Source: Candidatus Altimarinota bacterium (GTDB lineage: Bacteria; Cyanobacteriota; Cyanobacteriia; Cyanobacteriales; Microcystaceae). Taken from it: a stretch of DNA of 42,861 nt. The stretch covers positions 1 through 42,861 of the forward strand of contig JAAUUT010000036.1 in the NCBI GenBank assembly GCA_012031035.1. The letters run 5' to 3'. This document shows, one piece after another, positions 27,868 through 36,230 of the stretch; the stretch's first letter is position 1; every line of letters begins with the position of its first letter. The position numbers and the translations under genes are program-made. The notes below the pieces were generated by a model that did not search any database, was not told the DNA's origin, and was given only the letters and a program-made list of their open reading frames with translations.

Positions 27868-28578
27868 ATGAAATTATTTAATTTAAGAGCGCTCGATAAT
27901 TTTTTTGTTAATACTGCAAAAGAATTTCAAACTCAAGCTCAGTTCTCAACAGTGATGAAACCTTTCTTAGCAATGCTGACAGATGAGGATGAAGATTTAA
28001 CAAAAGTTGGAGAGCTTTCCACTGCTTTAGTAAATACTCGTGCTTTTGAATTGGCGGCACAACATTTAAAATCCGAACCAGCATCGGCTACGCTTATTGA
28101 GGAACGATATCTAGCACCGCCTCACGATCTAAATTTTCTTTTGAAATATCCTAAAGAATCATTGGGTTATATTTATGCTTCGACAATGAAGAAGCAAAAG
28201 TTCGATCCAGATTTATATTCTTACTTGAAAGTTGACTCCGATGCTAGTTATGTTGAAGCAAGGCTCAGTCAAACTCACGATATTTGGCATACTATTACGG
28301 GTTTCGATAGTTCTGGGATAGGAGAAATTGGCTTGCAAGCATTTCATTTACCTCAATTTCCTTACCCACTCGCGACAATGTTAATCGCTAATAGTTTAGT
28401 TTCTGCTACGCTTTTAGCACCAGAAGAATTGCCGAAATTACTAAATGCGATCGCGCGAGGTTGGCAAATGGGAACTCAAGTTAAATCTTTTTTTAACCAA
28501 AAATGGGAAGAAGCTTGGGAAAAACCACTAAAGCAGTGGAGAAGCGAGTTGAATGTACAATCTATAACTGTAAGTTAA
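27868..28578 (+). CDS. Coq4-like family protein
   Basis: A 236-residue, soluble-looking, mostly helical protein. The family motif HDxxH appears as THDIWHTITGF near residue 136, where it binds a metal in Coq4. In mitochondria and some bacteria Coq4 serves ubiquinone synthesis. Cyanobacteria make plastoquinone instead, so the role here is unknown but may involve a quinone or other prenyl lipid. It is followed 11 bases later by the LptA/OstA-like gene on the same strand, and then by an efflux adaptor, so these may be cotranscribed. Confidence 0.82.
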   Translation: MKLFNLRALDNFFVNTAKEFQTQAQFSTVMKPFLAMLTDEDEDLTKVGELSTALVNTRAFELAAQHLKSEPASATLIEERYLAPPHDLNFLLKYPKESLGYIYASTMKKQKFDPDLYSYLKVDSDASYVEARLSQTHDIWHTITGFDSSGIGEIGLQAFHLPQFPYPLATMLIANSLVSATLLAPEELPKLLNAIARGWQMGTQVKSFFNQKWEEAWEKPLKQWRSELNVQSITVS

Positions 28579-28589
28579 AAATACTAACT

Positions 28590-28937
28590 ATGTCATCTTT
28601 TATGTTTCCTTTTACGATCGCATTAGGTGCTATATTTCTCTCATTCTCTGCATTAGAAATCAATCCCGCTCAATCTTCAACACCTCCACAAATTACTTTG
28701 CGATCGGATATTCAAGAAGAAAACACGCAAACGAATATTATTACCGCACGAGGTAATGTGTTATTTGATTATCCAGATGCTCAAATTCGAGGACTTTCAG
28801 AAGAAGCACAATATCTCAAAGAGAAACAAATAGTTATTTTAATCGGTAACGTTCGTCTATTACAAAGAGGTGAAGAATTCAAAGGAGAGAAATTTACTTG
28901 TGCGATCGCGCAGAAAAATTGTGTTCCTGATAATTAA
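28590..28937 (+). CDS. LptA/OstA-like periplasmic protein
   Basis: A 115-residue protein. Residues 1-30 form a signal peptide (MSSFMFPFTIALGAIFLSFS). The rest has the OstA/LptA repeat pattern: ITLRSDIQEENTQTNIITA, then RGNVLFDYPDAQIRGLSEEA, then IVILIGNVRLLQRGEEFKGE. This fold binds lipopolysaccharide lipid A in the periplasm. I start at ATG 28590: an earlier in-frame ATG overlaps the Coq4-like gene and would bury the signal peptide. It is short for LptA and may be an accessory form. The broken LptF/LptG permease elsewhere in the window belongs to the same pathway. Confidence 0.75.
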   Translation: MSSFMFPFTIALGAIFLSFSALEINPAQSSTPPQITLRSDIQEENTQTNIITARGNVLFDYPDAQIRGLSEEAQYLKEKQIVILIGNVRLLQRGEEFKGEKFTCAIAQKNCVPDN

Positions 28938-28991
28938 CACTAGTTCTTCGTCATTATCTTGCTTTCTAGCGAGTAAAATACTCGCATTATT

Positions 28992-30440
28992 ATGGAATTC
29001 TCATTATTCAACAAAAAGCTATATCCTTGGATTCTGACGTTAATTGCAACCGGAGTTCTAGGAATTATTAGCTTTGAGTTTCTAAAAAATTATGACACCA
29101 CTTCTAACCAAGACATTGCCAACCAAACTGTTTTAGTAAAAAACGAAAATTTAGTGATGCAAATACAGGCTAATGGAGTAGTGCAAGCTGTACGAAAAGT
29201 TAATCTTAGTTCTGAAGATGCCGGACGCATAGTTAAATTGTACGTGCAAGAAGGCGATCGCGTTATCGCAGGACAAATTATCGCGCGTATGAATAGCACT
29301 CGCCTACAAGCACAAGTCAATCAAAATCAAGCATTAGTAGAAAAAGCAGAAGCAGACTTGCAGCAAAAACGCACGGGAGCGCGCGTTGAAGTTATCGACC
29401 AAGCTAGGGCGAAAATGGCGCAAGCACAAGCCGATTTAGAACGAGTCAAAAACACTCAAAAACAAGAAATCGACCAGGTTAGAGAGGAAATACGCTCGGC
29501 TCAAGCAAAGGTTCGGCTAGCTGAGACGCGACTGATTCGTTATGAGAAATTAGAACGAGAAGGCGCGATCGCACTAGACGCGCTCAACCAATGGCAAACT
29601 GAATATAAAACAGCATTTAGCGATCGCGAAGCGGCGCAAAAGAAACTAGAACAAGTCCAAAACAGCAAACAACAAGAAATCGCTCGACAAGAAGCAGCGT
29701 TGCAAGAAGCGAAAGAAGTTCTCAGAGAATTAGAAAATGGAACTCGTCGGGAGGAAATTGCGCAAGCAGAAGCAGAAGTATCCCAAGCAAAAGCACAACT
29801 CGCCTACTATCAAACCCAACTCAATGACAAGGTTATCAAAGCACCTTTTCCAGGCATCATCACCCGTCGCTTTGCACAAGAAGGAGATTTTGTCACGCCA
29901 GAGACTTCTGCGTCTGCAACTGAAGGCGCAACTTCTACATCGATTGCTGAACTTTCAAGCGGTTTGGAAATCGAGGCAAAAATCCCAGAAGCAAGTATTG
30001 CTAAGATTTTTCAAGAGCAAACCGTCAATGTTCAAGTCGATGCTTACCCCGATGAAACCTTTAAAGGGAAAGTTAGTTTAATTGCACCGAGAGCAGTTCA
30101 GGAAAACAATATTACGTCTTTTCGGGTGAAAGTAGCACTACAAACGGGACAAGATAAATTGCGATCGGGTATGAACGTTAGACTTGCATTTTTGAGCAAA
30201 CCGATTAAAAATGCCCTCACTGTGCCTCTCGCAGCAGTGGTAACGCAACCTGACGGACAAACAGGAGTTTATGTTGTCAATGGAGAATCTGAGGCACGCT
30301 TCCAACCCATTAAAGTGAGTACGGCAAATAGCGATCGCATTCAAGTGTTAGCAGGACTTAAAAATGGCGATCGCATTTTTATTACGCCTCCCGAAAATCT
30401 CAAAATCGAAGGGGTAGATTCTGTCAATGTGAATTGGTAA
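28992..30440 (+). CDS. Periplasmic adaptor of a tripartite efflux pump (HlyD/MacA-like)
   Basis: A 482-residue membrane-fusion protein linking an inner-membrane pump to an outer-membrane channel. One membrane anchor lies at residues 12-30. The first lipoyl half follows (DAGRIVKLYVQEGDRVIAGQIIARM near residue 76). A long coiled coil at about 110-275 is rich in Gln, Ala, Glu and Lys. The second lipoyl half (VIKAPFPGIITRRFAQEGDF) and beta-barrel domains complete it. The coiled coil is longer than in typical RND adaptors and fits MacA or DevB-like partners of ABC exporters. A MacB-like permease follows after a 395-base gap. Confidence 0.88.
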   Translation: MEFSLFNKKLYPWILTLIATGVLGIISFEFLKNYDTTSNQDIANQTVLVKNENLVMQIQANGVVQAVRKVNLSSEDAGRIVKLYVQEGDRVIAGQIIARMNSTRLQAQVNQNQALVEKAEADLQQKRTGARVEVIDQARAKMAQAQADLERVKNTQKQEIDQVREEIRSAQAKVRLAETRLIRYEKLEREGAIALDALNQWQTEYKTAFSDREAAQKKLEQVQNSKQQEIARQEAALQEAKEVLRELENGTRREEIAQAEAEVSQAKAQLAYYQTQLNDKVIKAPFPGIITRRFAQEGDFVTPETSASATEGATSTSIAELSSGLEIEAKIPEASIAKIFQEQTVNVQVDAYPDETFKGKVSLIAPRAVQENNITSFRVKVALQTGQDKLRSGMNVRLAFLSKPIKNALTVPLAAVVTQPDGQTGVYVVNGESEARFQPIKVSTANSDRIQVLAGLKNGDRIFITPPENLKIEGVDSVNVNW

Positions 30441-30835
30441 ACAAATAATTCGTAATTTGTAATTTATGGTTTTAAGCTCCTAACTTTAGCTTTTTGTAGG
30501 ATGGGGAGGTGGAAATTTCTCGATCGACTGATTTTTTTATTCTAAATCCGCTGTAACCCATCAATCTCAATCGATGAATTAATCTATGCAACCTTTTTAC
30601 AAAAATCTCGCCATTTTACTTTTACCAATCGGTATTGCGATCGCGAAGGGATTCAACCCAATTATGCGCTTGAAACTTCGACATCTCAATTAGAATCTCA
30701 TGATTCCTTATTTGAAAAAGCGATCGCCGTTCTCATTTGGAACATGGATCGAACTGCAAGATTGGGATAAAGGAGAAGCTTACAAGCAAGATGCTTGCAC
30801 TACAAAAAATTTTATGATTGATTGAGAAACGCGAT
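30441..30835. other. Gap between adaptor and permease genes, with a gene scar
   Basis: No intact gene. The expected ABC ATPase is not here. The stretch contains a fragment that starts like a signal peptide (see next entry), two HIP1 sites and A/T-rich sequence, so a deletion between adaptor and permease is plausible. Confidence 0.5.
30586..30770 (+). pseudogene. Signal-peptide fragment joined to unknown coding sequence
   Basis: ATG at 30586 gives MQPFYKNLAILLLPIGIAIA, a plausible signal peptide, that ends at a HIP1 octamer near 30640. From there the original frame soon stops, while the next frame reads REGIQPNYALETSTSQLE, LFEKAIAVLIWN to a stop at 30770. It looks like two coding pieces joined, or one frameshifted gene. 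The family is not recognised. Confidence 0.3.
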
Positions 30836-32041
30836 ATGAATCTTTTAGAAAACACTAACATGGCAGTTAAAACATTAACTGCTAATAAACTCCGCAGCAC
30901 CTTAACCATGCTCGGTATTATCATTGGTAATGCTTCTGTTATTGCAATGGTTGCGATCGGACAAGGCGCAAAACAATTTACCCAGCAAAAATTAGAGTCT
31001 TTTGGCCCCCATCAATTAACCATTTTTTCTGATACTTCTTTTAGACAGGGATTGAGCGATGAAACGTCAGAAATCGTGCTTTCCGATGTAGATGCGATCG
31101 CAACTCAAGCACCTGCCGTCAGGGAAATCGCCCCGCATATTAGTTTCGACTCGCAACTTCTTTTTCAAGGACGTACTGTTAAGGTAAGCGTCACGGGAAC
31201 AACTCCAGGAATTCTTTACGTGCGAAGTTTAAAAGTCGAAAGAGGGCGCTTTTTCGACTCCATCGAACAGAAACAAAACGTTCAGGTTGTCATTTTGGGA
31301 TCGACAGTTGCCCGCAAACTGTTTGGCAGCAGCAATTCCTTGGGACAAATAATACAAATTAATAATTTAAACTTTCAAGTCATCGGCGTGATGCAAAGCA
31401 AAGGCGCATTTATGGGAATTAATTACGATGAGTCAGCTTATATTCCCATTACCACGATGGCAGATCGATTAGCAGGAAGGCGATCGCCCAATGGCATTCC
31501 TATCGATTATTTAGAACTTTCTGCCCAAGATAAAGAAAGTATTAAATCTGCTGCGTTTCAAGTTACCAACATTCTAACTCGCAGACACGGCAAAAAAGAT
31601 TTTCGAGTCGATGCAAATAAGTCTGTCCAAGATTTGATGAATCAGGTCACGGGTGCATTAAGTTTAGTTTTAGCTGCGATCGCGGGAATTTCGTTGTTCG
31701 TTGGCGGTATCGGTATCATGAATATCATGTTAGTGTCTGTTAGGGAACGCACTCACGAGATTGGATTGAGAAAAGCGATCGGCGCAACTCAAAAAGCTAT
31801 TCTTACACAGTTTTTAATCGAAGCGGTTATTCTCTCCATAGCAGGCGGCATTATTGGGACGGGTATTGGCGTTAGCAGTTCGCTACTAATTGGCATTTTC
31901 ACTCCCTTGCAAGCAACCGTTCCTGTAGGAGCAATTATTTTGGCAGCAGGGGTTTCTGGCGGTATTGGTTTAATTTTTGGCGTTGCACCCGCTAGACAAG
32001 CAGCAAGACTCGATCCCATCGTCGCTTTGCGAGGTAGTTAG
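30836..32041 (+). CDS. MacB/FtsX-type ABC transporter permease
   Basis: A 401-residue permease for a mechanotransmission ABC exporter. The N-terminal helix (KTLTANKLRSTLTMLGIIIG) leads into a large periplasmic MacB core domain (residues about 45-270). An FtsX domain with three helices follows (ISLFVGGIGIMNIMLVSVRERTHEIGLRKAIGA), ending in the conserved PARQAARLDPIVALR. I take ATG 30836 as start, and an in-frame TTG at 30818 is less likely. It lacks the N-terminal ATPase domain of enterobacterial MacB, so a separate ATPase is needed. None is adjacent: the nearest ABC ATPase, at 21569, is of another type. Confidence 0.88.
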   Translation: MNLLENTNMAVKTLTANKLRSTLTMLGIIIGNASVIAMVAIGQGAKQFTQQKLESFGPHQLTIFSDTSFRQGLSDETSEIVLSDVDAIATQAPAVREIAPHISFDSQLLFQGRTVKVSVTGTTPGILYVRSLKVERGRFFDSIEQKQNVQVVILGSTVARKLFGSSNSLGQIIQINNLNFQVIGVMQSKGAFMGINYDESAYIPITTMADRLAGRRSPNGIPIDYLELSAQDKESIKSAAFQVTNILTRRHGKKDFRVDANKSVQDLMNQVTGALSLVLAAIAGISLFVGGIGIMNIMLVSVRERTHEIGLRKAIGATQKAILTQFLIEAVILSIAGGIIGTGIGVSSSLLIGIFTPLQATVPVGAIILAAGVSGGIGLIFGVAPARQAARLDPIVALRGS

Positions 32042-32050
32042 AACGATTTC

Positions 32051-32491
32051 ATGACACAAAAACTTCAATTGGAGAAAGTAAACACAATTATCGCGGAAGT
32101 TATTCGCTGGGCGAGCTATTGTAATAATATCTCTGCTATTGCGCTTGTGGGGTCTTGGGCGCGCGGAACAGCACGCACCGACTCGGATATCGATTTAATG
32201 TTTTTAACGCCAGATCCATCGTATTTTAAGAGCGATCGCGCATGGATCGATGAAATTGACTGGAAAAGTTTTGGTTGTGATGTTGTAGCATGGGAAGACA
32301 AAGATTACGGTCTAGTCTGGTCTTGCCACATTTACCTAACAGATGAAACAGAAATTGAATTTAGTTTCGGTCATTTTTCATGGGCATCAGTCAATCCAAT
32401 AGATGCTGGAACTTTGAGTGTAGTTAGCAATGGATGTCGTATTCTTTACGATCCCGAAGGTTTATTGAGTCAATTACTAAAATATATTTAA
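32051..32491 (+). CDS. Nucleotidyltransferase-domain protein
   Basis: A 146-residue protein with the polymerase-beta type nucleotidyltransferase signature GSWARGTARTDSDIDLMFL near residue 36, where GS and the D-x-D pair bind nucleotide and metal. A third acidic residue is likely in the strand near IEFSFGH. Related minimal nucleotidyltransferases act as MntA-type antitoxins, with HEPN partners, or modify small molecules. No HEPN gene is adjacent. It starts 9 bases after the permease gene and may be cotranscribed. Function is uncertain. Confidence 0.75.
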   Translation: MTQKLQLEKVNTIIAEVIRWASYCNNISAIALVGSWARGTARTDSDIDLMFLTPDPSYFKSDRAWIDEIDWKSFGCDVVAWEDKDYGLVWSCHIYLTDETEIEFSFGHFSWASVNPIDAGTLSVVSNGCRILYDPEGLLSQLLKYI

Positions 32492-32622
32492 TCGCGTGTT
32501 ATTGCGATGCGCCCTCTTAATGGTTGTTCTCCACACGCTTTTCCCGTTACCGTTCCATCCGATCGCAGCCAAAATTGTCCGCACATCTGTCCTTGATGTT
32601 CGATTAAATCCGCGTACTGAAA
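32488..32622 (-). pseudogene. 3' fragment of an unidentified protein
   Basis: An open stretch without a start codon, preceded by a stop, reads FQYADLIEHQGQMCGQFWLR, then SDGTVTGKACGEQPLRGRIA, then ITRD and stop. The well-ordered composition suggests a real protein tail. Its stop overlaps the stop of the convergent nucleotidyltransferase gene. The family is not recognised. Confidence 0.35.
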
Positions 32623-32703
32623 TCATGCGATCTCGCTGGGCATAGGAGCAAAGCCATCGCTAAAATCTTTATTTCATCATTTTAATGAGTTCGCCTATTT
32701 GAT

Positions 32704-32728
32704 AAAAAAACCACGGTTTTCACCGTGG
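32704..32728 (-). terminator. Intrinsic terminator of the sigma-factor gene
   Basis: CCACGG and CCGTGG at 32711-32728 form a 6-bp stem with a TTTTCA loop, extended by partial pairs. On the minus strand it is followed directly by seven T (A7 at 32704-32710). It lies 9 bases after the stop codon of the sigma-factor gene, as expected for Rho-independent termination. Confidence 0.85.
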
Positions 32729-32737
32729 ATTTAATGG

Positions 32738-33967
32738 TTAGCTCAAAGATTCAAAATAGTCTCGAACTTGGTTGCGACGTTTTGGCTGTCTTAGCTTTTG
32801 TAGGGCTTTTGCCTCAATTTGGCGCACTCGTTCGCGAGAGAGATCGAGGGCGCGACCAATATCGGCTAAGGAATAAGTCATGCCATCTTTGAATCCATAA
32901 CGCATCTGGATTACTTCTCTTTCGCGAGTAGTCAACTCAGAGAGAAGATCTTGTAATTCTCTGCGTAAAGATTCGCTAACGAGACTATCTTCAGGCGTAA
33001 TGCTTTCAGTTTCTAGCAAGTCAACGAGTTCTGTATCCTTGTCTTTGCCAACTTTCACTTCTAGAGAAACCGAGCGAGGAACGCGAACTAACATATCGCG
33101 AACCTGTACCGAAGTCATCTCTAACTCTTTAGCGATTTCTTCAATCGTTGCCGGACGACCTTTGGCTTGCGAGATTTCGCGCTGAGCTTTTTTGATTTTG
33201 TTGAGTTTTTCGGTGATATGAACGGGAAGTCGGATGATTCGGCTTTGAGTAGCGATCGCTCTGGTAATTCCTTGGCGAATCCACCAATAAGCGTAGGTGC
33301 TGAACCGATAGCCTTTGGTCGGATCGAATTTTTCGACGGCTCTTTCTAGTCCGAGAGTTCCTTCTTGAATCAAATCGAGCAATTCTAAGCCGCGATTTTG
33401 ATATTTTTTCGCTACAGAAACGACTAAGCGCAGGTTCGCCTCGATCATGTGTTCTTTGGCACGGATACCTGCTTTCTGGATTTTATCCAGTTCTTGAACG
33501 GTTATGCCAGCTACTTCTGACCAGCAACGCTTTCCTTCGGCGATTGCTTGCTTGAGTTCAAAGACATTCATTCCTACCGTCGCCGCCCAACGTTCTAGAG
33601 AAGGACGATGACCCAATTGAGCAGTTAAGCGATCGTGAGAATCGGCAATCTCGACAAGACGTGCGATTTCTTCAGCGCCTTTTTTAGCCGCTTTGTTGCG
33701 TTGGTTGAGAAGATTGATATAACGCTGAACTTGTTGAGCTTTAGTGACTTCTTCCTCTTTGTCGAGTAAGGCAACTCGACCGATATCTTGAAGGTACAAT
33801 CTCACTAAATCGGTCGTAGCACGAGTGCGGCCTTGCTTGCTCTCGGTTTCTTCTGTTTCTTGTAGGTCGAGTTCGCCTAGCTCATCTGTCATGTCGTTCG
33901 CCCGCCAGCGATCGCCTGATGGAGTCTGATAATCTTCTGTGTCAATGTAAGAAAAAATGGCTGACAT
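32738..33967 (-). CDS. sigC: RNA polymerase group-2 sigma factor, SigC type
   Basis: A 409-residue sigma-70 family protein. Region 1.2 is DLVRLYLQDIGRVALLDKEEE near residue 53. Region 2 is NLRLVVSVAKKYQNRGLELL near residue 178 with FSTYAYWWIRQGITRAIATQ. Region 3 starts PVHITEKLNKI. Region 4 with the -35-binding helix is YSLADIGRALDLSRERVRQI near residue 365. The short N-terminus, without a full region 1.1, marks a group-2 factor. The YQNRGLELLDLIQEGTLGLE wording matches my memory of cyanobacterial SigC, which acts in stationary phase and nitrogen or carbon stress. Paralogue assignment is less sure than the family. Confidence 0.85.
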   Translation of the reverse strand: MSAIFSYIDTEDYQTPSGDRWRANDMTDELGELDLQETEETESKQGRTRATTDLVRLYLQDIGRVALLDKEEEVTKAQQVQRYINLLNQRNKAAKKGAEEIARLVEIADSHDRLTAQLGHRPSLERWAATVGMNVFELKQAIAEGKRCWSEVAGITVQELDKIQKAGIRAKEHMIEANLRLVVSVAKKYQNRGLELLDLIQEGTLGLERAVEKFDPTKGYRFSTYAYWWIRQGITRAIATQSRIIRLPVHITEKLNKIKKAQREISQAKGRPATIEEIAKELEMTSVQVRDMLVRVPRSVSLEVKVGKDKDTELVDLLETESITPEDSLVSESLRRELQDLLSELTTREREVIQMRYGFKDGMTYSLADIGRALDLSRERVRQIEAKALQKLRQPKRRNQVRDYFESLS

Positions 33968-34750
33968 AGTGGTTTCTCAACGAAGAAGGTAGTCTCTTAT
34001 GAAAAGCTTCCGATTTACCGGGCTTACTTATATAATTCCCAAGTTTGTTTTCTAAAAGAACACTGCCGACAAGGTTTTAATTTTTTGCTTGGAATTGCTC
34101 GTTTGAGGGCAATGGTCATGTTTTTTTAGGCAACAAACTTATTTAAAAGTATGGTTTGTTAAGGACTGCATAGATCTACACCGCCTTTACGGAAGATTCC
34201 AGAAAGATTTTTAAGATTGGATGAGGTCTATCTTATTAATCTCAGAAGGCACAATAATTTTTCTGAAATCTAAATGATAATAAATTTCAATAGATTCCAA
34301 AATGTTATAAGCTTAACAACAAGCTTATTGATTTTTATTCTCAATTAATGGTACAGCGATGTCTCGACCCCTAACTACAGTTTTTCAACATCCATGTTTG
34401 CAGAAGCGATCGCACAGATATATCATTTATTTGCCGCTTCTTTCTCCAAATAAGCCCGTCTTCAGTCAAAGTATAAAAACCTCTGATACTTCCCAAAATA
34501 CAGTTGACAATTAATATCAACAAAATTAAACTACTATTTAGTGTTTTCCTCTTCTGGGCTTGGGGTTAGGAAGTATTGCCTATCCCCCCCACTTTTTTTA
34601 GTTATCAGTAACCAGTTACCATTTACCAGTGACCAAATTAATGATGAATTACAAGTTGATTGTTCATTCCTCCCCGTCTTCCCCACTCGCCAGGGCGCAA
34701 GCCTTGCGCCCCTACAACTACTCGCTCGTTATTAGCAACTTAAATGTTTT
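33968..34750. other. Long intergenic region upstream of the sigma factor
   Basis: About 780 A/T-rich bases with no recognisable gene. The half nearest the sigma-factor start probably holds a long leader and promoters. A palindrome lies at 34693-34711, and loose repeats of the ATCAGTAACCAGTTACC type at about 34600-34635. A plus-strand frame at 34541-34735 crosses these repeats and is rejected. Confidence 0.45.
34693..34711. repeat. Palindrome GGGCGCAAGCCTTGCGCCC
   Basis: A 19-base perfect inverted repeat with one central base, flanked by CCTAC. It belongs to the same style of dispersed G/C palindromes seen at 1491 and 5618. Confidence 0.8.
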
Positions 34751-35044
34751 TTAGAATAACTGTCCCAGATTCAACAGTTTTCCGCCTTCAGTCCAGGCTT
34801 TTTTTGCTAATCCGTCAAGAAAGTCAAATTCTGGCTTAGAAGCCTTGAAAGGTTTAATTCCCAGGCTTTCTACTTTATACTTTTTTTCAAGCTTGACATT
34901 TTCAGGTAATTGGAAAATCCCTATTTCGTCTGCTCGAACGTTTTTTATCCAAAATTCATTAGAGAAGAAAGGTGGCCGATCAAACAAAGCAGCGTATAGA
35001 TGATCGTCTTTAAAAAAGAATTTGATTTCATGTACGTAAGCCAT
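34751..35044 (-). CDS. Small hypothetical protein
   Basis: A 97-residue acidic-basic mixed protein (MAYVHEIKFFFKDDHLYAAL at the start, KKAWTEGGKLLNLGQLF at the end). It has no signal peptide, membrane segment or known motif. The alternating beta-like N-terminus reading FFFKDDHLYAALFDRPPF suggests a small compact fold, perhaps an immunity-like or DUF family. GAGGAAA lies about 12 bases upstream of the ATG, somewhat far. I do not recognise a family. Confidence 0.5.
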   Translation of the reverse strand: MAYVHEIKFFFKDDHLYAALFDRPPFFSNEFWIKNVRADEIGIFQLPENVKLEKKYKVESLGIKPFKASKPEFDFLDGLAKKAWTEGGKLLNLGQLF

Positions 35045-35398
35045 ATGAGCTATTTTTCCTCAGAGTGGACAGTTATAGTTTTCCCTGAGATGTGGTCAAA
35101 ATAACATTGACCGCTTGAATTTTTGATTGAGATTTTTGAGGCGAGATTATCATTAAAATATAAAGCGTCAATTTACGCGATCGCTTTTCGTCCTGCCTCG
35201 TTCGACGTTGCGTAAATTTCTCGTCAGGGTAGGAGATCTTATTGGTATAGCCTGCTATCAGGCATAGAGTAAAGCAATCTCGCCATCGAATCCGTAACTT
35301 TTTTTAATACTCGAACAACTCAAATGAGTTGTTTCTACAACTAAAAAACCAAAAGTTAAGTATTTATAAAAAAATCAATTTTAGAAAGGAGAATAATT
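35045..35398. other. Intergenic region, no gene seen
   Basis: About 350 bases between the small hypothetical and the hydrolase-fold gene, divergent in orientation. One HIP1 site lies near 35178. The last 15 bases hold GAAAGGAG, the ribosome site of the following gene. Confidence 0.45.
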
Positions 35399-36139
35399 AT
35401 GTCCGCCGTCCAACCCAACGTTCTCTGGATTAGTGCAAGTCCGAGTTTTGGGCGTTTCGATCGCCCTTTAATACGTTATTTATCCCATCAAACTAGCGTT
35501 GCTCAATGGGAATATTTTCAAAACCCAGACGAACCCAGTTGTTTAGAAATTCCACTCGTACTACTACACGACTATCTTAAATCCTGCTCAAAGCCGATAC
35601 ATCTGATCGGTCATGGAGTTAGTGGATTATTAGCACTGCTTTACGCGCGCCAACACCCAGAAAGAGTGAAATCTTTAACGCTATTGGCCGTAGGCGTTCA
35701 ACCCGCGATCGACTGGCAATCCCATTACTATGCCATGTGTCATTTGTTGCCTTGTACTCGCCAGGTCATTCTTGCCAAAATGGTTCGCAGTCTGTTCGGT
35801 CATCAGGAGAAATACAGCACTCAAGCTTTAATTGGATTGTTGGAGCAAGATTTAAATACTTCTCCATCGCCTCATTCGCTTTATCAACAGACGAGTATTC
35901 CTTCTGCGCAAGTCAGCGTACCTTTGCTAGTTTGTGGGAGTAAAGATGACCTGATTATCGATCCCACTGCTTTGGAGGGATGGCAAGCGTTTTTAAAAGA
36001 AAGCGATCGCATTTGGGAATGTCCTTCCGGGCATCACTTTTTCCATTACTATCAGCCTCAGCTAGTCGGGCGACAAATTCTTAAATTTTGGCAATCGCGA
36101 TCGCCAGAACCCAATATCTTAGAAGTTCCTGCCCACTAA
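35399..36139 (+). CDS. Alpha/beta-hydrolase fold protein lacking the nucleophile Ser
   Basis: A 246-residue alpha/beta-hydrolase fold. The nucleophile elbow reads LIGHGVSGLLALLYARQHPERVKSLTLL: the usual GHSxGG has Gly where the catalytic Ser stands (near residue 75). The later strand VPLLVCGSKDDLIIDP keeps the acid position and SGHHFFHYYQ the His position. From memory, related cyanobacterial proteins carry the same GHG, so this is probably a family trait rather than a mutation. It may act as a scaffold or use another nucleophile. AAAGGAG lies 9 bases before the ATG. Two M16 peptidase genes follow. Confidence 0.78.
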   Translation: MSAVQPNVLWISASPSFGRFDRPLIRYLSHQTSVAQWEYFQNPDEPSCLEIPLVLLHDYLKSCSKPIHLIGHGVSGLLALLYARQHPERVKSLTLLAVGVQPAIDWQSHYYAMCHLLPCTRQVILAKMVRSLFGHQEKYSTQALIGLLEQDLNTSPSPHSLYQQTSIPSAQVSVPLLVCGSKDDLIIDPTALEGWQAFLKESDRIWECPSGHHFFHYYQPQLVGRQILKFWQSRSPEPNILEVPAH

Positions 36140-36230
36140 TTATAAAAATCAATTTTTGCCAATCTCGATTGAGATCTGATGCTTGACTCTCCTGAAATGT
36201 CAGAGTTTCTAAATATTATAGAAAATAAGT

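Noticed and set aside
34541..34735. Plus-strand frame of 64 codons upstream of the small hypothetical
   Set aside because: It is made largely of dispersed repeats, including the palindrome at 34693, and lacks a start context.
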